Shown here: piece after piece, positions 43,480-52,541 of the stretch | How the letters are laid out: every line of letters begins with the position of its first letter | Numbering within the stretch: position 1 is the stretch's first letter | Source: Acinetobacter sp. TGL-Y2 | GTDB lineage: Bacteria > Pseudomonadota > Gammaproteobacteria > Pseudomonadales > Moraxellaceae | Assembly: GCF_001612555.1 (NCBI RefSeq) | Contig: NZ_CP015110.1 | Span: 3,319,729 to 3,383,728, forward strand | Direction of reading: 5' to 3' | Length of the DNA: 64,000 bases | Position numbers and translations under genes: made by a program | Notes under the pieces: model-generated | Told to the model about the DNA's origin: nothing | Databases searched by the model: none | What the model saw: the letters and a program-made list of their open reading frames with translations, nothing else

Positions 43480-43992
43480 CTAAATTTGACCTGGAATATT
43501 TTTGCTTGCGACTTTTTCAGTCTGTGCATCACGGAAATCTGCGACATTTTTTGCAATTTCAGGGCGAGTAAGACCCAAAATTTGCGCTGCCATAATCGCC
43601 GCATTGGTTGCACCAGCAGGACCAATTGCAAGCGTACCGACAGCAATACCCGCAGGCATCTGAACAATCGACAGCAATGAATCAACACCATTTAAAATAG
43701 ATGATTTTACTGGAACACCCAATACAGGCAGGTCAGTCTTTGCGGCACACATCCCCGGTAAATGCGCTGCGCCACCTGCACCCGCAATAATCACTTGAAT
43801 ACCACGACCACGTGCTTGTTCAGCATATTCGAATAAACGATCTGGCGTACGGTGCGCGGAAACCACTTCAGCTTCAAAGGGTACGCCAAGCTGTTTCAAC
43901 ATATTGGCAGTGTGTTCGAGGGTTGCCCAGTCTGACTGAGAACCCATGATGATTCCAACGAGAGGTGTGTCTTGTGAAGCGGCCGCATTCAT
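43480..43992 (-). CDS. purE: N5-carboxyaminoimidazole ribonucleotide mutase
   Basis: A 170-aa enzyme that converts N5-CAIR to CAIR in purine synthesis. It contains [10 protein letters not shown], the phosphate-binding loop, then S-A-H-R-T-P-D-R with the catalytic His, and [10 protein letters not shown]. Length fits class I PurE. It is the first gene of the purE-purK operon; no PurR-like operator is evident upstream. Confidence 0.97.
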   Translation of the reverse strand: MNAAASQDTPLVGIIMGSQSDWATLEHTANMLKQLGVPFEAEVVSAHRTPDRLFEYAEQARGRGIQVIIAGAGGAAHLPGMCAAKTDLPVLGVPVKSSILNGVDSLLSIVQMPAGIAVGTLAIGPAGATNAAIMAAQILGLTRPEIAKNVADFRDAQTEKVASKNIPGQI

Positions 43993-44186
43993 TGCAATGT
44001 TTCCAGAGATTAGTTAAGAGAGATAAATCTCGACTAGAGCCAAGCTTTAATAAGAGCCCTGTATTATAGACTGAAAATTCAACTTCATAAAATTTCAGTG
44101 CTTAAAACAAGGCTCGATTTTTATTATTTTTTTCTAGGATTTAGGAAAAGCCGCTTAAAAATTAAAATATCAAAAAATAATCACCG

Positions 44187-44531
44187 TTATGGCGTACGAA
44201 ATACAAAATAAACACAACCACATAAGCATAGAGCAGCCCAAATATAATCAAGCTTAAACGGTTGTTTAAACATAAAAACCATAAAGGGAACAAAAACCAG
44301 TAGAGTAACCACTTCTTGTGTGATCTTCATTTGTCCGACAGCCCAACCATGTTGAGAGAGCATACGTGTAGCAGGAATCATCAAGCCATATTCAAACAGA
44401 GCAATCACCCAACTGAATAAAATGGCTTGCCAGAGCGGTGCATCATGCGGCAAAAATTTTAAATGACCATACCAAGCCAAAGTCATAAAACAATTGGCAA
44501 TCACCAAAAGAAATAAAGGCCAAAACAACAT
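44187..44531 (-). CDS. DUF486 / DMT-superfamily small membrane protein
   Basis: A 114-aa protein with four hydrophobic helices and the DUF486 family pattern (F-M-T-L-A-W-Y-G-H-L-K near residue 15 and A-L-F-E-Y-G-L-M-I-P near 43). The family is related to small multidrug-resistance-like transporters; no substrate is established. It is monocistronic, and transcribed away from mpl with a shared upstream region of about 250 bp. Confidence 0.88.
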   Translation of the reverse strand: MLFWPLFLLVIANCFMTLAWYGHLKFLPHDAPLWQAILFSWVIALFEYGLMIPATRMLSQHGWAVGQMKITQEVVTLLVFVPFMVFMFKQPFKLDYIWAALCLCGCVYFVFRTP

Positions 44532-44783
44532 CTAGAACATCTGCGCATCGAATTTCGCATATTTTACGTTCCTTTAATGAAATTCAGATAAATTGATTTG
44601 TTTTTTTTCAAAAAAATATGGTTTAAATATCTGTATACCAATAAATAAAACCCAGATAATCGATACAAGAAAAACTATCTTTTCCCTTAGACCCTTGCTA
44701 TCGTTGGCTTTAATTCGAATTAATCACGACAACAGCACCAACAACAAAGTGATGTGTCAATAAAAGCAGTGGAGTTAGAAAAC

Positions 44784-46148
44784 ATGCACCTGCATATTTT
44801 GGGTATTTGTGGCACTTTTATGGGATCTTTGGCACTGCTTGCGCGTGACCTAGGTCATCAAGTGACAGGATCAGACGCAAACGTTTATCCACCCATGTCA
44901 ACCCAACTTGAAAATGCAGGCATTACTTTAATGCAAGGTTATGACCGTAGTCATTTACAGCCCAATCCTGATTTAGTCATTGTGGGCAATGCCATGAAAC
45001 GTGGGATTGACGCTGTGGAATATATGCTGGATCAAGGTTTAACTTATATTTCAGGGCCGCAGTTTTTAGCCGACCATGTATTACAAGGCAAGCACGTTTT
45101 AGGTGTGGCTGGTACACACGGTAAAACCACGACCACCACGATGCTGGCATGGGTACTGGATCAGGCAGGTTTAGAACCGGGCTTTTTAATTGGCGGTGTG
45201 CCATTAGGTTTTACTGAAAGTGCCCGTTTAGGTGGTGGTCAATATTTTTGTGTAGAAGCAGATGAATATGATTCTGCTTTCTTCGATAAGCGTTCGAAGT
45301 TTGTGCATTACCATCCGAAAACGGCTATTTTAAATAATCTTGAATTTGACCATGCCGATATTTTTGATGATTTGGCTGCCATTCAAAAACAGTTCCACCA
45401 TTTAGTGCGTACTATTCCAAGCCAAGGTCGTATTATTGCGCCTGTGACAGAAAGTAATATTGATGAAGTATTAGAGCAGGGCTGTTGGACACCTGTGGTA
45501 CGCACTTCTTTGGATGTACATGAAAACGCTGAAATCTATGCAGAGCAACTTTCTGCCGATGGTTCACATTTCAAAGTCCTCAAAAATGGGATTGTAAAAG
45601 GTACCGTGCAATGGAGCATGACAGGCCAGCATTCGGTTGCCAATGCTTTGGCGACGATTGCAGCGGCTGAGCATGTGGGTGTTTCGATTGAGACCGCCTG
45701 TAAAGCGCTCTCGAATTTTGGTGGCGTGAAGCGCCGTATGGAACTGCTTGATACCGTCAAGGGCATTGAAGTGTTCGATGACTTTGCACACCATCCGACT
45801 GCAATTGAAACGACTTTAGACGGTGCGCGTAAGCGTCTAGGTGAGCGTAAGCTTTGGGCAATTATTGAACCACGTTCGAACACTATGCGTATGGGCAGCC
45901 ATAAAGATGGTTTGGCTTATTCTGCACGGTTGGCAGATGAAGTAATTTGGTACCAACCTGAAGGTTTGGACTGGGACTTACAACCTGTGATTGATGCTGC
46001 TCCAAATAAAGCCAAAGTTGCACGGACCTTAGATGACATTATTGAAACTGTGGTTCGAAGTGCAGGCGAGGGTGATGCCGTCGTCATCATGTCTAATGGT
46101 GGTTTTGGGGGGTTGCATCGTAAATTGATTGCGGCTTTACAAGAATAA
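44784..46148 (+). CDS. mpl: Murein peptide ligase
   Basis: UDP-N-acetylmuramate:L-alanyl-gamma-D-glutamyl-meso-diaminopimelate ligase, which returns recycled wall tripeptide to the peptidoglycan precursor pool. The 454-aa protein starts M-H-L-H-I-L-G-I-C-G-T-F-M-G-S-L, matching known Mpl N termini, with the Mur-ligase P-loop G-T-H-G-K-T-T-T-T near residue 110 and D-D-F-A-H-H-P-T-A near 335. The ATG at 44784 follows GGAG by 9 nt; an upstream in-frame GTG at 44754 is less likely. Confidence 0.96.
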   Translation: MHLHILGICGTFMGSLALLARDLGHQVTGSDANVYPPMSTQLENAGITLMQGYDRSHLQPNPDLVIVGNAMKRGIDAVEYMLDQGLTYISGPQFLADHVLQGKHVLGVAGTHGKTTTTTMLAWVLDQAGLEPGFLIGGVPLGFTESARLGGGQYFCVEADEYDSAFFDKRSKFVHYHPKTAILNNLEFDHADIFDDLAAIQKQFHHLVRTIPSQGRIIAPVTESNIDEVLEQGCWTPVVRTSLDVHENAEIYAEQLSADGSHFKVLKNGIVKGTVQWSMTGQHSVANALATIAAAEHVGVSIETACKALSNFGGVKRRMELLDTVKGIEVFDDFAHHPTAIETTLDGARKRLGERKLWAIIEPRSNTMRMGSHKDGLAYSARLADEVIWYQPEGLDWDLQPVIDAAPNKAKVARTLDDIIETVVRSAGEGDAVVIMSNGGFGGLHRKLIAALQE

Positions 46149-46159
46149 TATGACTGTAA

Positions 46160-46186
46160 TGAAGCCCGCAAAGCGGGCTTTTTTAT
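46160..46186 (+). terminator. mpl terminator
   Basis: Stem GAAGCCCGC / GCGGGCTT-like with a 3-base loop followed by a T run, 12 bp after the mpl stop. Confidence 0.92.
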
Positions 46187-46224
46187 TTTTAAAAAAGGGA
46201 ATTAAAATAATCTTAGAATCAAAT

Positions 46225-46699
46225 TTAGAAGAAATTTTGATAACCTCTATTGTTCAAACCTATTGAATTTTTTGCGTGTTCATCACTGGCTTGAAGCTTG
46301 AACAATAGATCGATTAGATTCGCAATATTCTCCGAATCCAGATCATGCGGTACGAAATGATCAAAGCCTTTTTTTTTCAAAAAACTTAGCGACTTTTCCA
46401 TGCTGATTGACATATTTCATCGACCATTGTGAAAAATGGCTTTTTCCAATCTCACGATCAGGAAAACGGTGAATATCATGATGATGAGAATCTTTGTAAA
46501 TATTGTCAAATAGTGCTTTTACAACCTCTGATTCTCCCTCCAAACATTGAAAATAAATTCCTTCAGCATAATAAAGTACACCGTAAATATTTTGAGAACG
46601 ATTAAAAGCACGAGCTTTGGCTAAAATTTCACTTAAATCCTGTAATAGATCATTTTGGAATTCAGTACGACGGCTTGCATAACAAAGTTGTAAAAGCAT
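46225..46699 (-). pseudogene. BLUF-domain blue-light sensor gene, frameshifted at a poly-A tract
   Basis: The first 98 or so codons encode a BLUF flavin photoreceptor: L-L-Q-L-C-Y-A-S-R-R near the N terminus, N-I-Y-G-V-L-Y-Y-A, F-Q-C-L-E-G-E, and F-S-Q-W-S-M-K-Y-V, all typical and similar to Acinetobacter BlsA. At a run of nine A (minus strand, 46370-46378) the frame then shifts; an 8-A run would restore about 50 more C-terminal residues ending at 46225. As written the protein stops early at 46361, losing the C-terminal helices. The ATG at 46699 has AAAGAG at 7 nt. Confidence 0.8.
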
Positions 46700-46977
46700 G
46701 CTCATTCTCTTTCTTATCATGAGTTGAAGATTAAAAAATAAAATTCACTCTGTTTGTTTTTTAATCAATTGTAATTTTTTTCTTACACGCGCTTATGTGT
46801 GAAACGTCTAATATTTAACTCTCCATAGTGATAAATTCAACAAAATTTAAATAAAAACCCATTTGATTTTTATTTATAGAGGAAGTCAGACGTTGAAAAA
46901 AATATCCATCACTCTTGGACTTCTATGCGTTTATTTGAGTCTAATGATTATATTAAGTAGATTGGGTATAACTGATA

Positions 46978-47972
46978 TAGCTGCAATCCTATTTTAGGAT
47001 ACAATGATTAAAAATTCATTTGATCAAGATTATGCCTGAAATATATTCAGTGGATTTACGTGAAAAAGTCATGCAGTTTTATCAAGAAAACAATCACAAA
47101 TCACACACATATAAAACTTTCAAAATATCTTGGACCACTTTGGATGACTGGATCTTTCTTCAGAACACTACTGGAGAATTGAAACAGCCTAAAATCAATG
47201 CAGGTCGACCCACTAAAATCAAGGATATGGACGTTTTCAAACACTTTGTTCAAACTACTGAATTTTCTCAAGTGAAAGATCTCATTCCTTTATTTGAACA
47301 AAAGTTTGGGTATCCAATCCTTTACTCAACCCTATTAAAAGCCATTCATAGGCTTGGTTGGACACGTAAAAAAAGAGTTTTCTCTACAAGCAAGCCGATA
47401 AAATAACAAGGGCTGTATTCAACTGGTTTCTTCCGCAATGGAAAGAGGAGTTTGGATAAGATCAGATTCTTTATATTGATGAATCTGGAATAAACACCAC
47501 AGATACAGCGCAATGTGGTTGGTCTAGACTAGGCAGTCGTTGCCCTGCTTTAAAATTGGGTGGTCATGGGAAAAGATTAAGTATCATCAGTGCTGTGAGG
47601 TCTAATTCGGCATATGAGTTCCTTTACCCTTTGGTTTTTTCAAGATTCATGCGATCGAGCAATGTTCACGGGATGGCTGAGATATCTACTTGAAAATTTA
47701 ACTAAAATAATCAGGATAAGACCAAGAGGCATCTGCTGATTCTAGATAACGCTTCGATTCATAAGAATGGGAATATCAAAAAACCAGCCACAGACTTTAA
47801 CTGTAGAATCATGTGCTTGCCTGCTTACAGTCCAGACTTAAACCCAATTGAAAAAGCATGGTCAGTGCTAAAATCCAAAGTCAAAAATATCGCTGTCCGG
47901 TTAGACAAAACGATAGAAGAAGCACTCGATTTGGGTTTGAAGGAAATGTAGCTTAAAATTTAAATCCAGCTA
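46978..47972 (+). mobile_element. IS630-family insertion sequence (about 995 bp), degenerate
   Basis: Imperfect inverted ends begin TAGCTG (left) and end CAGCTA (right). TA on both sides (46976-46977 and 47973-47974) fits the TA target of the IS630/Tc1 group. The transposase inside is broken. It sits 14 bp from a second element. Confidence 0.8.
47032..47951 (+). pseudogene. IS630-family transposase, frameshifted
   Basis: The N-terminal DNA-binding part (from ATG 47032, M-P-E-I-Y-S-V-D-L-R-E-K-V-M-Q) is open to 47406. Beyond that the catalytic core is still readable in pieces in different frames: Y-I-D-E-S-G (first Asp), H-L-L-I-L-D-N-A-S-I-H (second Asp) and Y-S-P-D-L-N-P-I-E-K-A-W (Glu). 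Several frameshifts separate these, more than the single programmed shift some IS630 elements use, so the enzyme is probably dead. Confidence 0.85.
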
Positions 47973-47986
47973 TACCATAAATATTA

Positions 47987-48899
47987 GATCTCTTTCATAA
48001 ATCAAAAAGTGACCATTCTTTTGGTCAATATTTGCACTCCGGATTTCTTGGCATTGGTGCATAATCTACGGATGAAATACATCGATTCAAAAAAGCTTTC
48101 TGATTATCAGTTCAAGCGATATACAGGCATCTCATGGTCAACCTTCTATTCAATGGTTGAGCAATTGAAAATGAATATCCCTGCCAAGGGCAGACCACCC
48201 AAGTTAAGCTTGGAAGATCAGGTTCTGCTCTGTCTTAGTTATTGGCGGGAATACCGAACTTTATTTCACGTTGCGACGAGTTATGGGGTTTCAGAGCCGA
48301 CAGCTTCAAGAATTGTACGTCATGTTGAAGAATGCCTGATTCAGTCTAAATTGTTTAATTTACCCAAAGCTTTACCCGAAGGCGGAGGCATTGACTGGAA
48401 TGTTGTGATCGTGGATGCCACAGAAATTCCAATACAAAGACCCAAAAAAACAGAAGAAAAGCTATAGCGGTAAGAAAAAGACGCACACCTTTAAAGTACA
48501 GGCCATAATTCACTATAAAACTCAGCAAATTCTGAGTTTGTGTAGTAGTCGCAGTGCAGTACATGATTTCGAGCTATTCAAACGAAATTTAAAGCAGATA
48601 CCTTTAGGGGCTTTCATCCTTGTAGATAAAGGCTATCAAGGGATTTATATTGTGTATTCTATCGCCTGTTGCCATTCAAAGCCAAAAGGCGCTGTAAACT
48701 GGATCCTGAACTAAAACGTTATAATCGTGAAATCAATAAAAGAAGAATCGGAATTGAGCCTGTATTCGGCAGTTTAAAAAAGTTTAAGATTCTTTCGGAA
48801 CGTTATCGAAACCGAGGCAAAAGATTGGGCTTGAGATTCAATTTAATTGCTGGAATTTATAACTTTGAGCTGAGTAAAAAATGATTTATGAAAGAAGTC
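47987..48899 (+). mobile_element. IS5-family insertion sequence (about 913 bp), degenerate
   Basis: Inverted ends share TCTTTCATAAATCA exactly (left 47991-48004, right in the complementary strand at 48882-48895) within 18-bp repeats that match at 16 positions. TA flanks both ends (47985-47986 and 48900-48901). The transposase gene inside is in three frames. The size and ends fit the IS427-like group of the IS5 family. Confidence 0.82.
48072..48884 (+). pseudogene. IS5-family transposase in three frames
   Basis: Frame 1 (from ATG 48072, or GTG 48009) encodes the N-terminal region and first catalytic Asp (V-I-V-D-A-T-E), stopping at 48467. At a run of seven A near 48446 a +1 change gives S-Y-S-G-K-K-K-T-H-T-F-K and L-V-D-K-G-Y-Q-G (second Asp) in frame 2. 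Near 48655-48670 another change returns to frame 1 for N-K-R-R-I-G-I-E-P-V-F-G-S-L-K (Glu). The first could be programmed, as in related elements; the second suggests decay. Confidence 0.83.
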
Positions 48900-49172
48900 T
48901 ATTATTATTTCATCTATTTTACTTGGTTCTGCAATGTATTTGCTCATCTATAAAACACATTACTTAATGCTCAGTATAACCATAATAACTTTTATCTTTG
49001 TTTTAGCGCAAGACTATATATCTATACCTGTAATGTTGAGTAGTCTACTCTTTGGTTATATCACCGTTCATTACTTTAAAACTCGAAAAAGACGCAACGA
49101 ACGCGCTCGGCGTCGACCTTTAAATGAAAATAGAGAGTTTCTTAACTAAAGAATCTATCTGATTGTAAGCTA

Positions 49173-49457
49173 TCAATAAAAAACATCCGCCAAAGTTTTA
49201 TCCCGTCTAAACATCACTTCAACATATGAACATGTGGGAATGATTTTTAAATTTTTCTCACGTGCAAAAGCAACCAACACGTCCAGCAACTGACGAGCAA
49301 CACCTTGCCCTCGCAAGGCATCATCAACCCAAGTATGATTGGCAATCACCTGATGCTCACCACGCCAGACATAGCTGATTTCTGCAATTCGCTGAGCCTG
49401 TTCATTCACAGCAAAGAATTCACCCTGTTGACCATCATCTTGATGTTGGAACTGCAT
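49173..49457 (-). CDS. Small GNAT-family N-acetyltransferase (YjdJ-like), copy 2
   Basis: A 94-aa minimal acetyltransferase with the acetyl-CoA-binding signature L-R-G-Q-G-V-A-R-Q-L-L near residue 48 and I-I-P-T-C-S-Y-V near 75, the pattern of the small N-acetyltransferase family. It is about 40% identical by eye to the gene directly upstream at 49497-49784, so the two are tandem duplicates. Substrate unknown. Confidence 0.87.
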   Translation of the reverse strand: MQFQHQDDGQQGEFFAVNEQAQRIAEISYVWRGEHQVIANHTWVDDALRGQGVARQLLDVLVAFAREKNLKIIPTCSYVEVMFRRDKTLADVFY

Positions 49458-49496
49458 CGATCACCTATATTTTATCATTGAGTAAAGCACTATCAT

Positions 49497-49784
49497 TTAA
49501 ACGAATAATACATCATGAATAGATTCGTCTTTATCAAATACAGACTTAGCGAAAGGACAGAGGGGTAAAATTTTAACATTTTTTTCGCGTGCCAATTCGA
49601 CTGCACGATCTACCAATTTACGACCTACATTTTGACCACGAAGCTCATCACTCACTTGGGTATGATCAATAATAAATTTGTCTGTTCCGGCCCAAGAATA
49701 TGTCATTTCAGCCAAATGCTGACCCTCTTCACCAATATAAAATTCGCCTTTAGCACCATTATCTCTATGTTTAATTTCAAACAT
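49497..49784 (-). CDS. Small GNAT-family N-acetyltransferase (YjdJ-like), copy 1
   Basis: A 95-aa paralogue of the following gene, with L-R-G-Q-N-V-G-R-K-L-V near residue 49 and I-L-P-L-C-P-F-A near 76. The acetyl-CoA loop has Asn where Gly is more usual (Q-N-V-G instead of Q-G-V-G). The 39-bp gap between the two suggests co-transcription. No partner gene indicates the substrate. Confidence 0.88.
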   Translation of the reverse strand: MFEIKHRDNGAKGEFYIGEEGQHLAEMTYSWAGTDKFIIDHTQVSDELRGQNVGRKLVDRAVELAREKNVKILPLCPFAKSVFDKDESIHDVLFV

Positions 49785-49987
49785 TTTTATATTCCTAAAA
49801 TTTTTCTTAATGTAGAAAGTGCCACGTTTGCTTTTTTAACACTGTTAAATTTTATTATCAATTTTTAACAGCAGCGAACGATCATCTGCGCAGTCACTTT
49901 AACAGCGCCTCCTATAAATCAGATCAAGTCTTAACACAGCAAAATTTAAGCCCTAAAATACCTGCACACTTTTATAAGCAACCATTC

Positions 49988-51181
49988 ATGACCCTATCTA
50001 CAACTGAACCTCTACAAGATCCCACACGTCAGTGGATTAGTGTCATTAGTTTAGCCTTCGCGGCATTTATTTTTAATACCACTGAATTTATTCCTGTCGC
50101 ACTGCTCAGTGACATTGGGGCAAGTTTTGGCATGCCTTCAACCGATGTCGGGATCATGATTACACTATACGCATGGGTGGTCGCACCGATTTCACTGCCG
50201 ATTATGCTGCTGACTAAAAATATTGAAAGACGTTCTCTATTGTTGGTTCTATTCGCGGTATTTATTGTGAGTCATCTATTATCCTATATGGCATGGAATT
50301 TTAATGTGCTCATGGCAAGTCGGATTGGGATCGCGTTTTCACATGCGTTATTCTGGGCCATTACCGCATCTTTGGCCCTTCGGGTTGCACCTAAAGGTAA
50401 ACAATTTCAAGCCTTGGGACTGTTAGCGACAGGAACAGCCCTTGCCATGGTGCTGGGTATTCCTTTAGGTCGAATGATTGGTGAGATTTATGGCTGGCGT
50501 AATACTTTTGGCTTAATTGGACTCTGTGCTGCGATGATTTGTCTGGTTTTAGCGTTGAGCCTGCCTAAACTTCCAAGTCTAAACTCAGGTTCACTCAGCA
50601 GTTTAAAAGTATTTATTAGACGTCCGAGTCTAATGATTGTATTTGCACTAACCATGATCATGATTACCGCGCAATTTACCGCGTATAGTTATATTGAGCC
50701 TTTCACCTTGAATATTGCACAGTTTAGCTCATCTCAAACCACAACCTTGTTATTGGTCTTTGGTGGTGCGGGACTCATTGGTTCATATCTGTTTGGCAAG
50801 TTAGGTGCGAAATTCCCTAAACTTTTTATTCCATTGAGTTGCATAACTTTGGCAATCGCTATGTTAATGCTACTGCCATTTTCAGGTTCTGTTTTTAACT
50901 TGACTACGTTGAGCCTATTATGGGGAATGAGCATTATTGTGTTGAGTCTGGCGCTTCAAGCCAAGACTTTAAATCTGGCTTCAGATGCAACTGATGTGGC
51001 CATGGCGATTTACTCTGGGCTTTATAATGTCGGTATTGGCGCGGGTGCGCTACTCGGTGGTTATGTCAGTATTAACTATGGTTTAAGTTATATTGGAATT
51101 TTTGGCGGAGTTTTGGCCGTATTAGGCACATTCTTGGCTTTAATCTTGATTCAAAGAACGGATTTTATCAAAACAACCTAA
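49988..51181 (+). CDS. sotB: MFS sugar-efflux transporter, SotB/YdeA type
   Basis: A 397-aa twelve-helix major-facilitator protein of the drug:H+ antiporter-1 group. The first helix [16 protein letters not shown] closely matches the SotB/YdeA family, which exports arabinose and IPTG-like sugars in E. coli; motif C-like G-I-P-L-G-R-M-I-G lies in the fifth helix. The protein is complete, and the ATG at 49988 starts the usual short cytoplasmic tail. Substrate in this organism is not known. Confidence 0.88.
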   Translation: MTLSTTEPLQDPTRQWISVISLAFAAFIFNTTEFIPVALLSDIGASFGMPSTDVGIMITLYAWVVAPISLPIMLLTKNIERRSLLLVLFAVFIVSHLLSYMAWNFNVLMASRIGIAFSHALFWAITASLALRVAPKGKQFQALGLLATGTALAMVLGIPLGRMIGEIYGWRNTFGLIGLCAAMICLVLALSLPKLPSLNSGSLSSLKVFIRRPSLMIVFALTMIMITAQFTAYSYIEPFTLNIAQFSSSQTTTLLLVFGGAGLIGSYLFGKLGAKFPKLFIPLSCITLAIAMLMLLPFSGSVFNLTTLSLLWGMSIIVLSLALQAKTLNLASDATDVAMAIYSGLYNVGIGAGALLGGYVSINYGLSYIGIFGGVLAVLGTFLALILIQRTDFIKTT

Positions 51182-51267
51182 ATTCAGACAAAATTTGCAC
51201 AATTCAAAGAAATATGCGATTCTTGAGACACTTTAGAAATATTCAATATTTCTTCAAAATTTATGTT

Positions 51268-51420
51268 GAACAAGGGGAGTAGCCTCCTTCAAGCACAGCA
51301 TTAAAAATGTTTAGATTTTTAATGCTGTGCGTCGGAATATCGTCATTACGCTTTGAAAAAAGTCGGTATCCGAGCATCTAAAATGCGCTTTTAGTGCGGT
51401 TTAGATGTAGGCAAGACCTT
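51268..51420 (+). ncRNA. yybP-ykoY manganese riboswitch
   Basis: The leader of the terC gene contains the conserved blocks of this family in order: AAGGGGAGTAGCC (from about 51272), a long variable hairpin (51290-51326, AGCACAGCATTAAAA pairing with TTTTAATGCTGTGC), CGTCATTACG (about 51340-51351), and GGCAAGACCTT at the end. The yybP-ykoY class binds Mn2+ and commonly controls TerC/Alx-type and MntP exporters. A terminator follows at once as the expression platform. Confidence 0.93.
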
Positions 51421-51473
51421 GATCATGTTGTTTCAGATGTTTATATCATCTGGCGACTGGTCAAGGTTTTTTT
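51416..51473 (+). terminator. Riboswitch-controlled terminator upstream of terC
   Basis: ACCTTGATCA (51416-51425) pairs with TGGTCAAGGT (51458-51467), followed by a T run. Its left arm overlaps the last conserved block of the riboswitch, so metal binding should block terminator formation and turn the gene on. Confidence 0.9.
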
Positions 51474-51503
51474 ATGGCCGTTTGTCAGATGTAGAGGATG
51501 ATT

Positions 51504-52466
51504 ATGGAATCTATTGGCAATCTTTGGCTGTATCTGGCATTTTTCGGCATTGTGACCATTATGCTGGTCATCGACTTCTTGGGCTTTAAGCAAAAAGAAG
51601 GGCAAGATGTAAAATTAAAAACAGCAGCATATTGGAGTGTGGCATGGATCACCGTGGCCAGTTTATTTGGGGGTGGTTTATGGCTGTACTTAAAACAAAC
51701 GGCGGGTGTAGACATTGCAAACAGCAAAGTCATGGAATACTTCGCAGGTTATTTGTTAGAAAAATCCCTCGCGATTGATAACGTATTTGTCTGGCTGATG
51801 ATTTTCGCTGCATTTGCGATTCCTCCTGCGCTGCAACGCCAATTACTGCTTTATGGCGTACTGGGCGCGATTATTTTAAGAACCATCTTTATTTTTATTG
51901 GCGCATGGTTCGTTCAAGAGTTCTCTTGGATTCTTTATATTTTCGGTGCTTTTCTGGTTTATACAGGATTTAAATTCCTCAAAGGACAAGATGATGATCC
52001 AAATATTGAAGACATGGCGATTCTTAAATGGCTACGCAAACACATGCGCATTACGCCGCAGCTTGAAGGTAATAAATTCTTTGTGCGTCAAAATGGCGTA
52101 CTGTGGGCAACGCCCTTGTTTTTGGTGCTGATTTTGGTGGAAGCATCAGATGTGATTTTTGCAGTTGATTCTATTCCTGCGATCTTCGCCGTGACTTCAG
52201 ATCCGTTTATTGTACTGACAGCAAACCTGATGGCGATTTTAGGACTGCGTGCGATGTTCTTCTTGCTCTCTGGTGCGGCGTCGAAAATGCATTACCTACC
52301 TTATGGTTTAGGTTTGATCTTGGTGTTTATCGGTTTCAAAATGCTGATGCTTGACGTATTCCATATGCCTATCTGGATTTCGCTGGGCTTTATCGTGATT
52401 ACCCTTGCAATCACCGCAATCCTGTCTATTCGTCATAGTAAGAAATATAAAGAAACCACTTTGTAA
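51504..52466 (+). CDS. TerC-family membrane protein (Alx-like)
   Basis: A 320-aa polytopic protein with about eight membrane helices and the TerC acidic residues in membrane segments (V-I-D-F-L-G, S-L-A-I-D-N-V-F-V near residue 83, and V-E-A-S-D-V-I-F-A-V-D-S-I near 210). TerC/Alx proteins export manganese, and some serve metal loading of secreted enzymes. The Mn riboswitch in its leader supports that role here. The ATG at 51504 has AGAGG at 6 nt; the ATG at 51498 is too close to it. Confidence 0.93.
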   Translation: MESIGNLWLYLAFFGIVTIMLVIDFLGFKQKEGQDVKLKTAAYWSVAWITVASLFGGGLWLYLKQTAGVDIANSKVMEYFAGYLLEKSLAIDNVFVWLMIFAAFAIPPALQRQLLLYGVLGAIILRTIFIFIGAWFVQEFSWILYIFGAFLVYTGFKFLKGQDDDPNIEDMAILKWLRKHMRITPQLEGNKFFVRQNGVLWATPLFLVLILVEASDVIFAVDSIPAIFAVTSDPFIVLTANLMAILGLRAMFFLLSGAASKMHYLPYGLGLILVFIGFKMLMLDVFHMPIWISLGFIVITLAITAILSIRHSKKYKETTL

Positions 52467-52478
52467 TAAAAGCTATAG

Positions 52479-52508
52479 AAAAGCCTTCCTTTCGGAGGGC
52501 TTTTCTAA
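52479..52508 (+). terminator. terC terminator
   Basis: Stem AAAAGCC-T-TCC / GGA-G-GGCTTTT around TTTC, with a T-rich right arm, 12 bp after terC. Confidence 0.88.
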
Positions 52509-52541
52509 GTTTAATAAAATCACTTCAATGGACTTAATAAA

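Larger units (their letters stand above)
46893..49149 (+). pseudogene. Small four-helix membrane-protein gene split by two insertion sequences
   Basis: The 5' part starts at TTG 46893 with AGGAAG at 7 nt and encodes about 27 residues including one membrane helix. The 3' part ends at 49149. Between them lie an IS630-family and an IS5-family element, each flanked by TA. Deleting both with one TA copy each gives one open frame of 114 aa, with four hydrophobic helices and a very basic C-terminal tail (K-T-R-K-R-R-N-E-R-A-R-R-R). The exact restoration of frame supports the reconstruction. I do not recognise the family. A product from the 3' part alone (ATG 48934) is possible. Confidence 0.8.

Noticed and set aside
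44754-44783. Upstream GTG start for mpl
   Set aside because: The ATG at 44784 matches known N termini and has GGAG at suitable spacing; the GTG has none.
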